This document shows, piece by piece, positions 31,745-39,917 of a DNA stretch of 40,282 nt. Numbering within the stretch: the first letter of the stretch is position 1; each line of letters begins with the position of its first letter. The notes beneath the pieces were generated by a model. The model made no database searches. It saw only the letters and a list, made by a program, of their open reading frames with translations, and was not told the DNA's origin. This DNA comes from an uncultured Selenomonadaceae bacterium (lineage in GTDB: Bacteria > Bacillota > Negativicutes > Selenomonadales > Selenomonadaceae). The stretch is from positions 1 through 40,282 of the forward strand of contig CAJOFR010000019.1 of NCBI GenBank assembly GCA_905234195.1, written 5' to 3'. The position numbers and the translations under genes are program-made.

Positions 31745-32332
31745 ATGGCTTATGATGTTAAAAATCTTTACACGTTAGGAAATGCGAAAGTTTTTGCACA
31801 GTACGTAGTTGCCGCTATGCAGAAGACGGTTAAGTCTATCGAAGTTGAAGGCAACGCGATAAAAGTTTACAAGACGACGGATAAGAGTGACGCGCCTATA
31901 TCGATTGAAATTCCGTCTGCGAGCGCGCTTGAGGCGGAGAAGACGACTTTTGTTGAAAATTTTGTTTTTTCAGCGGCGACGTATCCAGGCGCGACGAATC
32001 CGAATTTAGATGGGAAACCGGTGCTTGTACTTGCGTCAAAAAGCGGTGACAACGCGACGAGTTACAATTTTGTTAATCTCGAAAGATTAGCGGCGACCAC
32101 GACTGTGGATAACGCGACTGAAGGGAATTTGGTAGGACTGGACAGTGACGGCAAACTTACGGACAGTGGAGTTGCGGCAAATGACGTTATCGGAGCGGTT
32201 AGCGGAGCAACTGAAAATAATTTTGTACTCTTCGACGCTAATGGAAAAATAAAAGACGCTAACTTTGGAGTGGCGACAGACGCGGAAGTTCGCGAAATGC
32301 TTGATGAAGTAGGACTTACCGCCACGATTTAA
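31745..32332 (+). CDS. Tail-fibre-locus paralogue 2, ATDAEV C-terminus
   Basis: A 195-residue protein from ATG 31745 (RBS GGAGGGA). It aligns with paralogue 1: NAKVFAQYVVAAMQKTVKSI, the signature YPGATNPNLDGKPVLVLASK, and the end GVATDAEVREMLDEVGL. The C-terminal half contains two G-N-x-V-x-x-D-x-x-G-K-x-x-D-S/A-type repeats. The N-terminal FPEEIFLDQ block is replaced here by another sequence (IPSASALEAEKTTFVENF). Confidence 0.65.
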   Translation: MAYDVKNLYTLGNAKVFAQYVVAAMQKTVKSIEVEGNAIKVYKTTDKSDAPISIEIPSASALEAEKTTFVENFVFSAATYPGATNPNLDGKPVLVLASKSGDNATSYNFVNLERLAATTTVDNATEGNLVGLDSDGKLTDSGVAANDVIGAVSGATENNFVLFDANGKIKDANFGVATDAEVREMLDEVGLTATI

Positions 32333-32412
32333 CTTGAATTTTACGCGACAATCGGTGCGCAACGGTTGAAACGCGTTAAATAAAAAATTTTATTATGGAA
32401 GGAATTTTAAAA

Positions 32413-33159
32413 ATGGCAGATTATAATGTTAATGAATTGGTAAAACTTCAGGGGTTGAAAGACCTTGCACAGCGTGTAAATTCCAGAATCACCGCGCTTG
32501 AAAACGACAATACGGCTATTCGTTCGGTAGCAACCGAAGGCAATACGGTTTATTTCTACAATGTTGCTAATCCGACGACGGAGACTGCGGTATATACCGT
32601 CGATTTTCCGGAGGAGATTTTCCTCGACCAGGCAGGAACGACGCTTGTTGAAAACTTCGCATGGAGCGCGGCGACGTATCCTGGTAGCACTAATCCGAAT
32701 TTGGACGGCAAAACGGTTTTGGTTTTGGCGGTAAAGGGCGACAAGGAAACTAATCCGACGACGAAGTACAGCTTTGTTAATCTTGAAAAGCTTATCGATA
32801 CTTATACGGCAAGCGATACGTCGATTGTTATCGACGGGTACAAAGTCAAGGTTAATATTAACCCCGACGCGGGAAACATGCTGAAACTCGGCGCGAACGG
32901 CTTGATGGTAGACGGTAGCGGGAAGGTAGACAAAGTTACGGGCGCGACTACGGGCAATGTTGCATTGTTTGATTCTGACGGCGGGATTGCGAACAGCACG
33001 ATAGTTGGCGCGAATATTTTGACAAAGATTGCGAATGCGACTGCAGACCATATTGTTTTGGTAAACGCAGACGGCACGATTAAAGACGGCGGAGTAGGGA
33101 TTGCGACGGACAGCGCGGTAAATGCAATGCTTGATGAAGTGCTTGGTTCCGCAGGCTGA
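32413..33159 (+). CDS. Tail-fibre-locus paralogue 3, ATD-type C-terminus
   Basis: A 248-residue protein from ATG 32413 with GGAAGGAATT upstream. It shares FPEEIFLDQAGTTLVENFAW, YPGSTNPNLDGKTVLVLAVK and YSFVNLEKLI with paralogue 1. Extra fibre-like repeats follow (GNVALFDSDGGIANSTIVGA, DHIVLVNADGTIKDGGVG). It ends IATDSAVNAMLDEVLGSAG, a diverged form of the motif. A strong terminator follows the stop. Confidence 0.65.
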   Translation: MADYNVNELVKLQGLKDLAQRVNSRITALENDNTAIRSVATEGNTVYFYNVANPTTETAVYTVDFPEEIFLDQAGTTLVENFAWSAATYPGSTNPNLDGKTVLVLAVKGDKETNPTTKYSFVNLEKLIDTYTASDTSIVIDGYKVKVNINPDAGNMLKLGANGLMVDGSGKVDKVTGATTGNVALFDSDGGIANSTIVGANILTKIANATADHIVLVNADGTIKDGGVGIATDSAVNAMLDEVLGSAG

Positions 33160-33179
33160 TAAATTTTTTCCTTTGCAAG

Positions 33180-33212
33180 GCGCAGGGCTTTTCGTCCTGC
33201 GCTTATTTTTTT
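33180..33212 (+). terminator. Intrinsic terminator after paralogue 3
   Basis: GCGCAGG (33180-33186) and CCTGCGC (33196-33202) form a perfect stem with a 9-nt loop, followed by TTATTTTTTT to 33212. The next ATG is 15 bp on. Confidence 0.85.
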
Positions 33213-33226
33213 AAGGTGGAATTTTT

Positions 33227-33562
33227 ATGATTCTAAAGTTAAATCAGTTGCGCAACACAGTTGAAAGACTGAACAAAATGATTCCTCGTTTTGTAATATG
33301 TTCGACGGCGGCGGGAACAACCGCGAAAACTGCTAACTCGGAAGGATTCAGTTTAGTGAAAGGTTCACGAGTAACAGTTAAATTCACCAACACGAACACA
33401 GCGGCTAATCCGACGTTGAATATTAATTCGACGGGGGCTAAGGCAATTTATTACAGGGGTTATGCAATTCCCGCAGAGGCTTTGCAAGAAAACTCGATAA
33501 TAGATTTTGTTTACAACGGCGCGCAGTGGGAAGTAATAGGCACGCTTGCCTGGACGGAATGA
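33227..33562 (+). CDS. Small tail-fibre-domain protein
   Basis: A 111-residue protein: an N-terminal helix (LKLNQLRNTVERLNKMI) followed by a beta domain with GFSLVKGSRVTVKFTNTNTA, NPTLNINSTGAKAIYYRGYA and FVYNGAQWEVIGTLAW. The same domain forms residues 42-134 of the protein at 34989-36575. I know it as a recurring phage tail-fibre domain without being able to give its fold. Confidence 0.7.
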   Translation: MILKLNQLRNTVERLNKMIPRFVICSTAAGTTAKTANSEGFSLVKGSRVTVKFTNTNTAANPTLNINSTGAKAIYYRGYAIPAEALQENSIIDFVYNGAQWEVIGTLAWTE

Positions 33563-33572
33563 GGTGTAGGCA

Positions 33573-34973
33573 ATGGCTGTAAATCCAAATGATTATCTGG
33601 TTAGCTGGTTACGTTTCGATGAATCGACGACAAAGGACGAGTGTGGGAATACGTGGGCAGATGATTCAAACGGCACTCTTACCGAAAGTTATTTTATGAA
33701 GGGCACTGGATTAACAGGAGCTAAACTGAAAACAACGACGCCGATAGAATTAGGCGGGCAAGATTTCACGGTTGATTTTTGGTGGAGGCACTCTGATCAA
33801 AACTGGCACGGGGTATATCTAAGCAGGAGTGATGAAACTGTAACTTTAGCCAATCGCGGTTTGTTTGGTATAGAGTTTTCGCCGAGTGATACTTCGGGGA
33901 ATTGGTGGACAGCACGAGGAGCGGGAACTGCAAATGGAACGGTTATGGCTATATCAAGCAAAATAAATCATATAGCTATTGTTTATCTGCATGAATCTCA
34001 AAAAATGCTTTGTTTTACCAACGGAACTTTGACATATCAGGCTACAACGACAATAAACAGAGTGGCTCACGATGTACAACTTAACGTTTATGCTGATACG
34101 ATAGACGAGTTCAGAATTTATGACGGATTAGCAAGGTGGACGAGTAATTTTACAGCGCCGACAACTGAAGATTACGAAATTGACGCAAAAAAATATTTGG
34201 TTTCGTGGCTGAAATTTGATGAATCGGCGACGAAGGACGAATGCGGAAATAGTTGGCAAAATTTAGGGGAACTTACCATAAGCTCCGCTAACGCCTTCAA
34301 GGGCAATGCTTTGCAAAAGAAAATAGGAGCAAAGTCAAGTATTTACATAGAAACGCCTTTTGAATTAGGCGGGCAAGATTTTACGATTGATTTTTGGCTA
34401 TATGTTTCTGCCGCTAATAGTCGCGGTTGGTATTTCAGTTTATCACATAGTGCGACAATAGGTTTTTGCCAACGTGACAGCACACAACTGCAAGTTTACG
34501 GGAACGAAAGCGCGAGGACTATATCAAAAAACTTAATTAACAAGCAAAGTCATATTGCCTTTACTTACAAGTACAACATTTCTGCGCTTTATTTTTTCGT
34601 CGACGGCGTACTAACTTCGACGTGGAGTGGCAAAGTTATTTCGCGGCAAATGCTGAACAATATACAGATTGGGCGATTTAATAGAGATGATGATATTTTT
34701 AAATGGTCAGGTGCCGTTGACGAGTTCAGGATTTATGACGGACTGGCACGGTGGACGACAGGTTTCACGCCGCCGACAGATGATGACTATATCATAAAAC
34801 AATTTGCCGGCAATTTATTTTACGTGCACAAAGGCGCGGTAAAATCTCTTAATCTGTTTGATACGGATTCTGATGAAGGTACTGCCTACGCTGATTTGAT
34901 TGATAAAACGTCAAGTAGTGCAAGTAATTTACGCATGGTGAAAAATGGTACTGCTTTTGCCATAGCCAGTTAA
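33573..34973 (+). CDS. Tail protein with two LamG-like (concanavalin-type) domains
   Basis: A 466-residue protein. Two homologous modules (about 1-205 and 206-405) each contain YLVSWLxFDES-TKDECGN, ELGGQDFT(V/I)DFW and (I/V)DEFRIYDGLARWT, typical of Laminin_G_3/LamG-like domains of the concanavalin fold, which often bind glycans. A short C-terminal domain (NLFYVHKGAVKSLNLF) follows. RBS AATGAGGTG. It is paired with the similar protein at 36984. Confidence 0.75.
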   Translation: MAVNPNDYLVSWLRFDESTTKDECGNTWADDSNGTLTESYFMKGTGLTGAKLKTTTPIELGGQDFTVDFWWRHSDQNWHGVYLSRSDETVTLANRGLFGIEFSPSDTSGNWWTARGAGTANGTVMAISSKINHIAIVYLHESQKMLCFTNGTLTYQATTTINRVAHDVQLNVYADTIDEFRIYDGLARWTSNFTAPTTEDYEIDAKKYLVSWLKFDESATKDECGNSWQNLGELTISSANAFKGNALQKKIGAKSSIYIETPFELGGQDFTIDFWLYVSAANSRGWYFSLSHSATIGFCQRDSTQLQVYGNESARTISKNLINKQSHIAFTYKYNISALYFFVDGVLTSTWSGKVISRQMLNNIQIGRFNRDDDIFKWSGAVDEFRIYDGLARWTTGFTPPTDDDYIIKQFAGNLFYVHKGAVKSLNLFDTDSDEGTAYADLIDKTSSSASNLRMVKNGTAFAIAS

Positions 34974-34988
34974 ATTGGAGGTTTTTTT

Positions 34989-36575
34989 ATGCTCATTAGA
35001 TTAAATCAGTTACAACAATCTTTGCAGGGCTTGATGGCTCTACTTGCTGAAATATTAACCACTACGACAGCGGCAATAGAGGAAACTAATCAGAGAATAT
35101 CACAAACAAAAACGGGCTATTTTGGCACGTGCAACACCGCCGCCGCAACTGCCGAAAAAACGGTTGGTGTAACGGGGTTTTCTTTGGTGACGGGGGCAAA
35201 AATAACGGTAAAGTTCACCGTGACGAACAAGGCGGCTAATCCGACGCTGAACGTTAATTCGACGGGGGCAAAGCCGATTTTTTATCGCGGGTATGCTGTT
35301 CCTGCGGAGGCGTTGCGGGCAAATACCACTCTTGACTTGGTGTACAACGGCGCGCAATGGGAAGTGGTGGGCTCGCTTATCTGGACAACGGAACCGCAAC
35401 CGCAAAATCTGACAGTCGACAAAAATAATATCACGCTGGAATATGACAGCAGTACCGAAACAATCAACGCCACTCGATTAGGGGACGGGGCTGTCACAAT
35501 TTCGGCGGCTAATTATCCTTCCGCGCTGAATATCGTCAAGACAGGCGACACTACCTTCACGATTAATCAAACAGGCATCGTTCGTGACACAGATACTTTG
35601 ACGGTGACAGTTGCCGCGACGGAAGAATATCAATCGGGAACGGCGGAGATAAATATCACGCTGACAGCGGCTCCTCAACCGCAGAATTTAACGGTGGACG
35701 ACGACGACATAACCATTGAGTTCAACGGCAGTTCAATCCCCCTCGTTTTCGGGCGTTCAGGCGACGGGGCAATTACTTTGACTGCGGATAATTATTCCGA
35801 ATCAATCAGTATTACGAAAACCAACGACACTACCTTCAACGTGGCGCAAATCGGTATCGTTCGTTCGTCGACAACTCTGACTGCAACGGTAGCCGCGACT
35901 GAAGAATATCAATCCGCCACGAAGATTATCCACGTGACCTTGACTGCCGCGCCGCAACCACAAACTTTGACGCTGAATCCGAATAGTTTGACGCTTGCTT
36001 ACGACGAGGATAGCGATACCGCGACGATTAACGTGACGAAACTCGGTAGCGGGGCTGTGACTATGACGTCCGACAACACCGACGTGACCGTGACTAAAGT
36101 TTCTGACGCTGAATTTACTGTCGCGCAGGTGACTAACGCAAGCGGCACTGCTACTTTGACGGCAACTGTTGCGGGGACTGAGGAATATCAATCCGCAACT
36201 GCAACTGTGACGGTGACTTTGACGAAGACGGGCAATTCCCCGCAACTGACTTTGACGCCGAACGTTGTGAGTAACACGACAAGCACAAGTGCAACCGTCA
36301 ATATTTCTGCGCTCGGTTCAGGCGCGGTGAAAGTGACTGTGGTCGAAGTGTCGAAGACTAAAGCAATGAGCATAGACGGCAATGCTCCTTTGGGTGGAAC
36401 TGTTGGTGCCGAGTTCACGCTGAAAGATAGGACACAATTGCCAATCAGCATGAGCGGTTATTCGAGTGGGATTATCACAGCAAAACTTTTGGTAACGGTC
36501 TTGAGCGACGGGACGTACGATGAAGAATCTGTCGAGTTAAACGTCACGTTGAAAGATAATGACGCCGTATGGTAA
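34989..36575 (+). CDS. Tail fibre protein with Ig-like repeats
   Basis: A 528-residue protein. An N-terminal helix (residues 1-40) and the domain shared with 33227 (42-134) are followed by Ig-like repeats starting at residues 136, 229 and 322, exactly 93 residues apart, each opening PQPQ(N/T)LT and closing A(T/G)TEEYQSxTA. A fourth diverged unit begins near 415. Such repeats extend the fibre and may bind carbohydrate. RBS TGGAGG. Confidence 0.75.
   Translation: MLIRLNQLQQSLQGLMALLAEILTTTTAAIEETNQRISQTKTGYFGTCNTAAATAEKTVGVTGFSLVTGAKITVKFTVTNKAANPTLNVNSTGAKPIFYRGYAVPAEALRANTTLDLVYNGAQWEVVGSLIWTTEPQPQNLTVDKNNITLEYDSSTETINATRLGDGAVTISAANYPSALNIVKTGDTTFTINQTGIVRDTDTLTVTVAATEEYQSGTAEINITLTAAPQPQNLTVDDDDITIEFNGSSIPLVFGRSGDGAITLTADNYSESISITKTNDTTFNVAQIGIVRSSTTLTATVAATEEYQSATKIIHVTLTAAPQPQTLTLNPNSLTLAYDEDSDTATINVTKLGSGAVTMTSDNTDVTVTKVSDAEFTVAQVTNASGTATLTATVAGTEEYQSATATVTVTLTKTGNSPQLTLTPNVVSNTTSTSATVNISALGSGAVKVTVVEVSKTKAMSIDGNAPLGGTVGAEFTLKDRTQLPISMSGYSSGIITAKLLVTVLSDGTYDEESVELNVTLKDNDAVW
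35394..36230 (+). repeat. Three 279-bp Ig-like coding repeats
   Basis: Units begin at 35394, 35673 and 35952, a constant 279-bp period without any indel between units 1, 2 and 3. Unit ends share GCGACTGAAGAATATCAATC-like DNA. Confidence 0.8.
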
Positions 36576-36599
36576 AAATTTTTTTAGGAGGAACTAATT

Positions 36600-36980
36600 A
36601 TGGCTGCAAATGAATATGTTAATGTTTATTCGGGGAACCCGACTGCGGGAGGAACTGACGGCACGAGGACTGAAAATATCACCGTTGAGTTGGACGCCAG
36701 TCGGAATGAAAGCGTGATAGTCAAACTTGCCGTGCGCGCAGAAACAGGCTACAACGCGAAGGCAGGGAGTACTGTCGTGACGGTATCGGGGGCGACTACC
36801 GCTAAATGGGGATTGAGTTTAACTGAAAACGGGACTTTCACGTCCTCGTTGACCTTCCCCGACGCGATAACCACGACCAACACGATTTTCTACGCGAAGG
36901 TTACCGCAACAAGCGACGAACGCCCGCTAAACGATACGACCGTCACTCTGCCTGTCACTGCCAAAATTAAGGCGGTGTGA
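36600..36980 (+). CDS. Small beta-rich tail-fibre-locus protein
   Basis: A 126-residue protein with RBS TAGGAGGAA. It is strand-rich throughout (TENITVELDASRNESVIVKL, NAKAGSTVVTVSGATTAKW, TVTLPVTAKIKAV) and may be a single Ig-like domain or an adaptor between fibre proteins. No named family recognised. It ends 3 bp before the next LamG-like gene. Confidence 0.6.
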   Translation: MAANEYVNVYSGNPTAGGTDGTRTENITVELDASRNESVIVKLAVRAETGYNAKAGSTVVTVSGATTAKWGLSLTENGTFTSSLTFPDAITTTNTIFYAKVTATSDERPLNDTTVTLPVTAKIKAV

Positions 36981-36983
36981 CAA

Positions 36984-38015
36984 ATGGCTGTCAATCCAAA
37001 TGATTATCTTGTTGCGTATCTGAAGTTCGACGAATCGACGACGAAGGACGAATGCGGGAATACGTGGACTGCTTACAACAATCCGACAATCAGCACAACG
37101 AACGCGGTTTATGGCGGGAAGGCACTACAACTGACAGGGACAAATTACATAGAAATATCGAATGGGCTAAATCTCGGTGGTCAAGATTTTACAATAGACG
37201 GCTGGTTTTATATTCCGTCAACAAACTCAGGAAATACAAGAGGCTTTGAACTTTCAACTGGCGCAGGTAATGATACGTATTTGCTGATGGTATCGTTAGC
37301 CGGCATTAGCAACAAATTGATTCAGGCTTACGGAATGCGCGGGTCTCTCTTTATTACGGCTACTGCACCTACGGTAATGGCTCATAGTGCATTAGTCTAT
37401 GTGCATAGCACTACCACAATAATGTTTTTCGTGAACGGGGTAAAAGTAGGAAGCAAAATTTTAAATGTTCCGCGCAACAATTATTTGAATCTTAGATTAG
37501 GCAGGTCTAGTTTTAGCGATAATACTTGGCTAAAAGGCTCAATCGACGAATTTCGCGTGTATGACGGGCTAGCAAGGTGGACGAGCGATTTTACGCCGCC
37601 CGATGCAAGCGACTACATAACGGAGTTCGATACGAGTTTTGAGTTGGGTACGAGCAGGGTAATAGTGCGGACTGAAGGATTGAGTTTGGCTACGACGAGG
37701 CAGATAGCTAACGTGACTAATCTGGAGCTTGCTACGGAGAGGAAATTGGCGAACGTAATAGGTTTAGAGGTTGCGACGAACAGGCAGTTGATGAACAAGA
37801 CTGAACTTGAAGTTGGTACGAAGAGAAAACTTTATTCGCGGTTGTGGTATCCAGGCAGTGACGGAATTGACAGCGCGAAAATTTTTGCTCCGGAAAACTC
37901 AAGCGACAAGCTGAACGTCATCAGCAACGGCGAAGTCTACCAAGCGAATTTGAGTAATTCATCGTCGAGTAAACTCAAGACGGCTAAAGGCGGAATTGCT
38001 TGTTTTGTGGGTTGA
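36984..38015 (+). CDS. Tail protein with LamG-like domain and 14-residue repeats
   Basis: A 343-residue protein. The LamG-like domain (about 1-212) is closely related to those at 33573, with the same MAVNPNDYLV start, LGGQDFTIDGWFY and IDEFRVYDGLARWT. Residues about 219-284 form a run of 14-residue repeats (consensus L-E-L-A-T-x-R-Q-L-A-N). The C-terminal domain (LWYPGSDGIDSAKIFAPENS) is unique. It is the last fibre gene before lysis. Confidence 0.72.
   Translation: MAVNPNDYLVAYLKFDESTTKDECGNTWTAYNNPTISTTNAVYGGKALQLTGTNYIEISNGLNLGGQDFTIDGWFYIPSTNSGNTRGFELSTGAGNDTYLLMVSLAGISNKLIQAYGMRGSLFITATAPTVMAHSALVYVHSTTTIMFFVNGVKVGSKILNVPRNNYLNLRLGRSSFSDNTWLKGSIDEFRVYDGLARWTSDFTPPDASDYITEFDTSFELGTSRVIVRTEGLSLATTRQIANVTNLELATERKLANVIGLEVATNRQLMNKTELEVGTKRKLYSRLWYPGSDGIDSAKIFAPENSSDKLNVISNGEVYQANLSNSSSSKLKTAKGGIACFVG
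37638..37838 (+). repeat. Tandem 42-bp (14-residue) coding repeats
   Basis: Five consecutive units begin FELGTSR, LSLATTR, LELATER, LEVATNR and LEVGTKR, spaced 14 codons apart. The DNA is diverged, but the protein register is exact. Confidence 0.8.
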
Positions 38016-38024
38016 GATTTTTGA

Positions 38025-38058
38025 TAGCGGTTGGGTAAATCCAGCCGCTATTTTGTTT
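38025..38058 (+). terminator. Intrinsic terminator before the lysis genes
   Basis: TAGCGGTTGG (38025-38034) pairs with CCAGCCGCTA (38041-38050), 10 bp with one G-T pair, followed by TTTTGTTT. The RBS of the next gene starts immediately after. Confidence 0.8.
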
Positions 38059-38072
38059 AGGAGGCGATGCAT

Positions 38073-38426
38073 TTGGAAGACGTGATTCAAGTTATCTTTG
38101 CCGCGTTCACGACAATCATGACGAGTTTGGTCAGCTATCTTTTCTACAAGCTCAAAAAGCGGGAGGATAAGCAGGAAGAGCTAGTCAAAAAGCTGGAGGA
38201 AGAAAGAAAAATTCATGATGACGGAGTAGACGAGGCGTTGCGCGCGCTGTGCCGCGACAGGATTTTGCAAGGGTGGAGATATTTCCACAAGCACGAGGGG
38301 ATAACAACGCGGGATTTGGAGACAATGACGAAGTTAAACAACGCCTATCATAAATTGGGCGGCAACGGAACAACTTCCGCTGTTTACGATAAAATTCTAG
38401 AGCTGCCGTTGAAGGAGAGCGATTGA
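38073..38426 (+). CDS. Membrane-anchored coiled-coil protein of the lysis region
   Basis: A 117-residue protein. One N-terminal membrane segment (VIFAAFTTIMTSLVSYLFY) is followed by a charged coiled coil (KKREDKQEELVKKLEEERK) and a helical C-terminus. TTG 38073 lies 8 nt after AGGAGG; ATG 38067 overlaps the RBS and is less likely. Similar proteins sit beside phage holins. Either holin-related or an accessory lysis protein. Confidence 0.65.
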   Translation: MEDVIQVIFAAFTTIMTSLVSYLFYKLKKREDKQEELVKKLEEERKIHDDGVDEALRALCRDRILQGWRYFHKHEGITTRDLETMTKLNNAYHKLGGNGTTSAVYDKILELPLKESD

Positions 38427-38430
38427 TTAG

Positions 38431-38637
38431 ATGAGAAATTGGAATACCGATAAGATAGTCGGCGCGGGGTTGATACTCGCGCTGATTTTTTCGCTTTTGG
38501 GCTGGTTGGTTATATCCGTAGTCACGGGGAAAATTCCTGCGCTGGATTTTCAGACAAATTTAGTGACAGGGCTGGCGGGATATATGGGCAGGAGTTTGCT
38601 TGAAAGAAAAACGGATGGAGAGGAGAAATTAAAATGA
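38431..38637 (+). CDS. Small holin-like membrane protein
   Basis: A 68-residue protein with a long hydrophobic segment (GAGLILALIFSLLGWLVISV) and a second weaker amphipathic helix (TNLVTGLAGYMGRSLL). Its C-terminus is charged. Size, topology and the place 4 bp upstream of, and overlapping, an amidase gene suggest a holin. No holin family can be assigned from sequence alone. Confidence 0.65.
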   Translation: MRNWNTDKIVGAGLILALIFSLLGWLVISVVTGKIPALDFQTNLVTGLAGYMGRSLLERKTDGEEKLK

Positions 38638-39434
38638 AAGTATTTTTAAATCCAGGACATACACCGCAATGGCAGATTGACGCGGGGCTAGACAACGATT
38701 GTGGGACTTATGGCAACGGCTTGTATGAAAATATTATCGCCGCTGAAGTATGTGAACTAATTGCGGCGGAAAGTGAAAATTTCGGGATTAAAATTGTCGA
38801 CGTTTATCAATCGATGAACTTGAAAGATATAACCGACGTAGCCAACTCTACCGACGCAGATATTTTCGTTTCAGTTCACTGCAACGGCGGAAGTCCGTCA
38901 GCGAAAGGTGCAGAAACTTTTTATTGCGCGGGAAGTGTTGAAGGGAAGAAATTAGCCGGATATGTGCAGAAAAATATTGTGGCGGAATTGCAGATGATTG
39001 ATAGAGGGGTGAAGGACGACACACAGACGCAACACAGCAGGATTCACGTTTTGAGAAAATCGGTAATGCCCGCGATTTTAATTGAGTTAGGCTTTTTGAC
39101 AAATGGAGATGACGCGAAAAAGTTGCGCGATAATCAGATTGACTTTGCAAGGGCTATAGTCAAGGGCATTGCGGAATATGGAGGGATTATCGCGGAAAAT
39201 AAAAAAATCGGCAATTACGAAAAAGTAGCCGAAAAATTGAAGGGGGCGAATTTTAATTTAGAAAGACACACCGACGCGATAAAGCTCATGGCGATTTTAA
39301 GCGGGGAAGAATGCGTCAATCTTTTGGAAAGTGCTTGTAAGAATCTCGGTTATCCGAATTTGAGTTATGTAGACCATTCCTATTTCGACGGGATGTTAAT
39401 CCACGAAAGTTTAAAAATCCTGCAGAAAAATTGA
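38634..39434 (+). CDS. N-acetylmuramoyl-L-alanine amidase (endolysin)
   Basis: A 266-residue Amidase_3-type Zn enzyme that cleaves the bond between MurNAc and L-alanine of peptidoglycan. Zn ligands are H9 (FLNPGHT), E32 (LYEN) and H82 (SVHCN); the catalytic glutamate is E151 (ILIELGFL). The catalytic domain covers residues 1-185. The C-terminal 80 residues (YEKVAEKLKGANFNLERHTD) are a helical region, possibly cell-wall binding. RBS GAGAGGAG. Confidence 0.9.
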   Translation: MKVFLNPGHTPQWQIDAGLDNDCGTYGNGLYENIIAAEVCELIAAESENFGIKIVDVYQSMNLKDITDVANSTDADIFVSVHCNGGSPSAKGAETFYCAGSVEGKKLAGYVQKNIVAELQMIDRGVKDDTQTQHSRIHVLRKSVMPAILIELGFLTNGDDAKKLRDNQIDFARAIVKGIAEYGGIIAENKKIGNYEKVAEKLKGANFNLERHTDAIKLMAILSGEECVNLLESACKNLGYPNLSYVDHSYFDGMLIHESLKILQKN

Positions 39435-39452
39435 AAACTGACAAAAAAATTA

Positions 39453-39477
39453 CCCTCCGATAAGGAGGGATTTTTTT
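39453..39477 (+). terminator. Bidirectional terminator between convergent operons
   Basis: CCCTCC (39453-39458) and GGAGGG (39464-39469) with T7 to the right and A7 to the left. It serves the end of the late operon and the end of the minus-strand regulator gene, whose stop is at 39476. Confidence 0.85.
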
Positions 39478-39904
39478 AATTGCAGATAATGTTTCTTAGA
39501 ATTAGATTATGTTTCCAGTAAATCCAATTTTCGGAATAACCCATGAGATAACCAATATCACGAAAATATTTGCAAGCCACATAACGATAAATTATAAGCG
39601 TTTGTTCAGTGCTATCTTTAATTTCCGCTTGAATTTTTGTTGTGAGTTCGGAAACTGCCTCAATCAAACGCGCTTGCAAATTATTTATTTCTGATTCGGT
39701 ATCGACAATCAGCGCGATTAGGACTTCGATTTTTGAATCGGGATTTTTCCCTTTAGGTGAAACGTCCAAAGCGGTATAATTTTTTTCGCGTGTGTATTTT
39801 GTTGTAGTTGATTCGACACATTCACGCAGAGCAGATAATTTACTTTGGGTAGCGGCGATTTGCTTTTTAAGTCGACGCACTTCGTTGAGTTCCTCTTTCG
39901 TCAT
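39476..39904 (-). CDS. DUF1492/ArpU-like transcriptional regulator (sigma region 4-like HTH)
   Basis: A 142-residue protein. Residues 1-95 are long charged helices (ELNEVRRLKKQIAATQSKLS). The C-terminus EQTLIIYRYVACKYFRDIGY followed by LMGYSENWIYWKHN has the shape of sigma-70 region 4, as in ArpU/RinA/DUF1492 late-gene activators. ATG 39904 is set by a perfect AAAGGAGGTGATTTA just before it. It faces the late operon and is read from the right. It may activate late transcription, which is inference. Confidence 0.7.
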   Translation of the reverse strand: MTKEELNEVRRLKKQIAATQSKLSALRECVESTTTKYTREKNYTALDVSPKGKNPDSKIEVLIALIVDTESEINNLQARLIEAVSELTTKIQAEIKDSTEQTLIIYRYVACKYFRDIGYLMGYSENWIYWKHNLILRNIICN

Positions 39905-39917
39905 TAAATCACCTCCT

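Noticed and set aside
32333-32412. Possible terminator or small RNA between paralogues 2 and 3
   Set aside because: ACGCG and CGCGT can pair only over a long loop, and the T-rich stretch after them is interrupted. It is not convincing.
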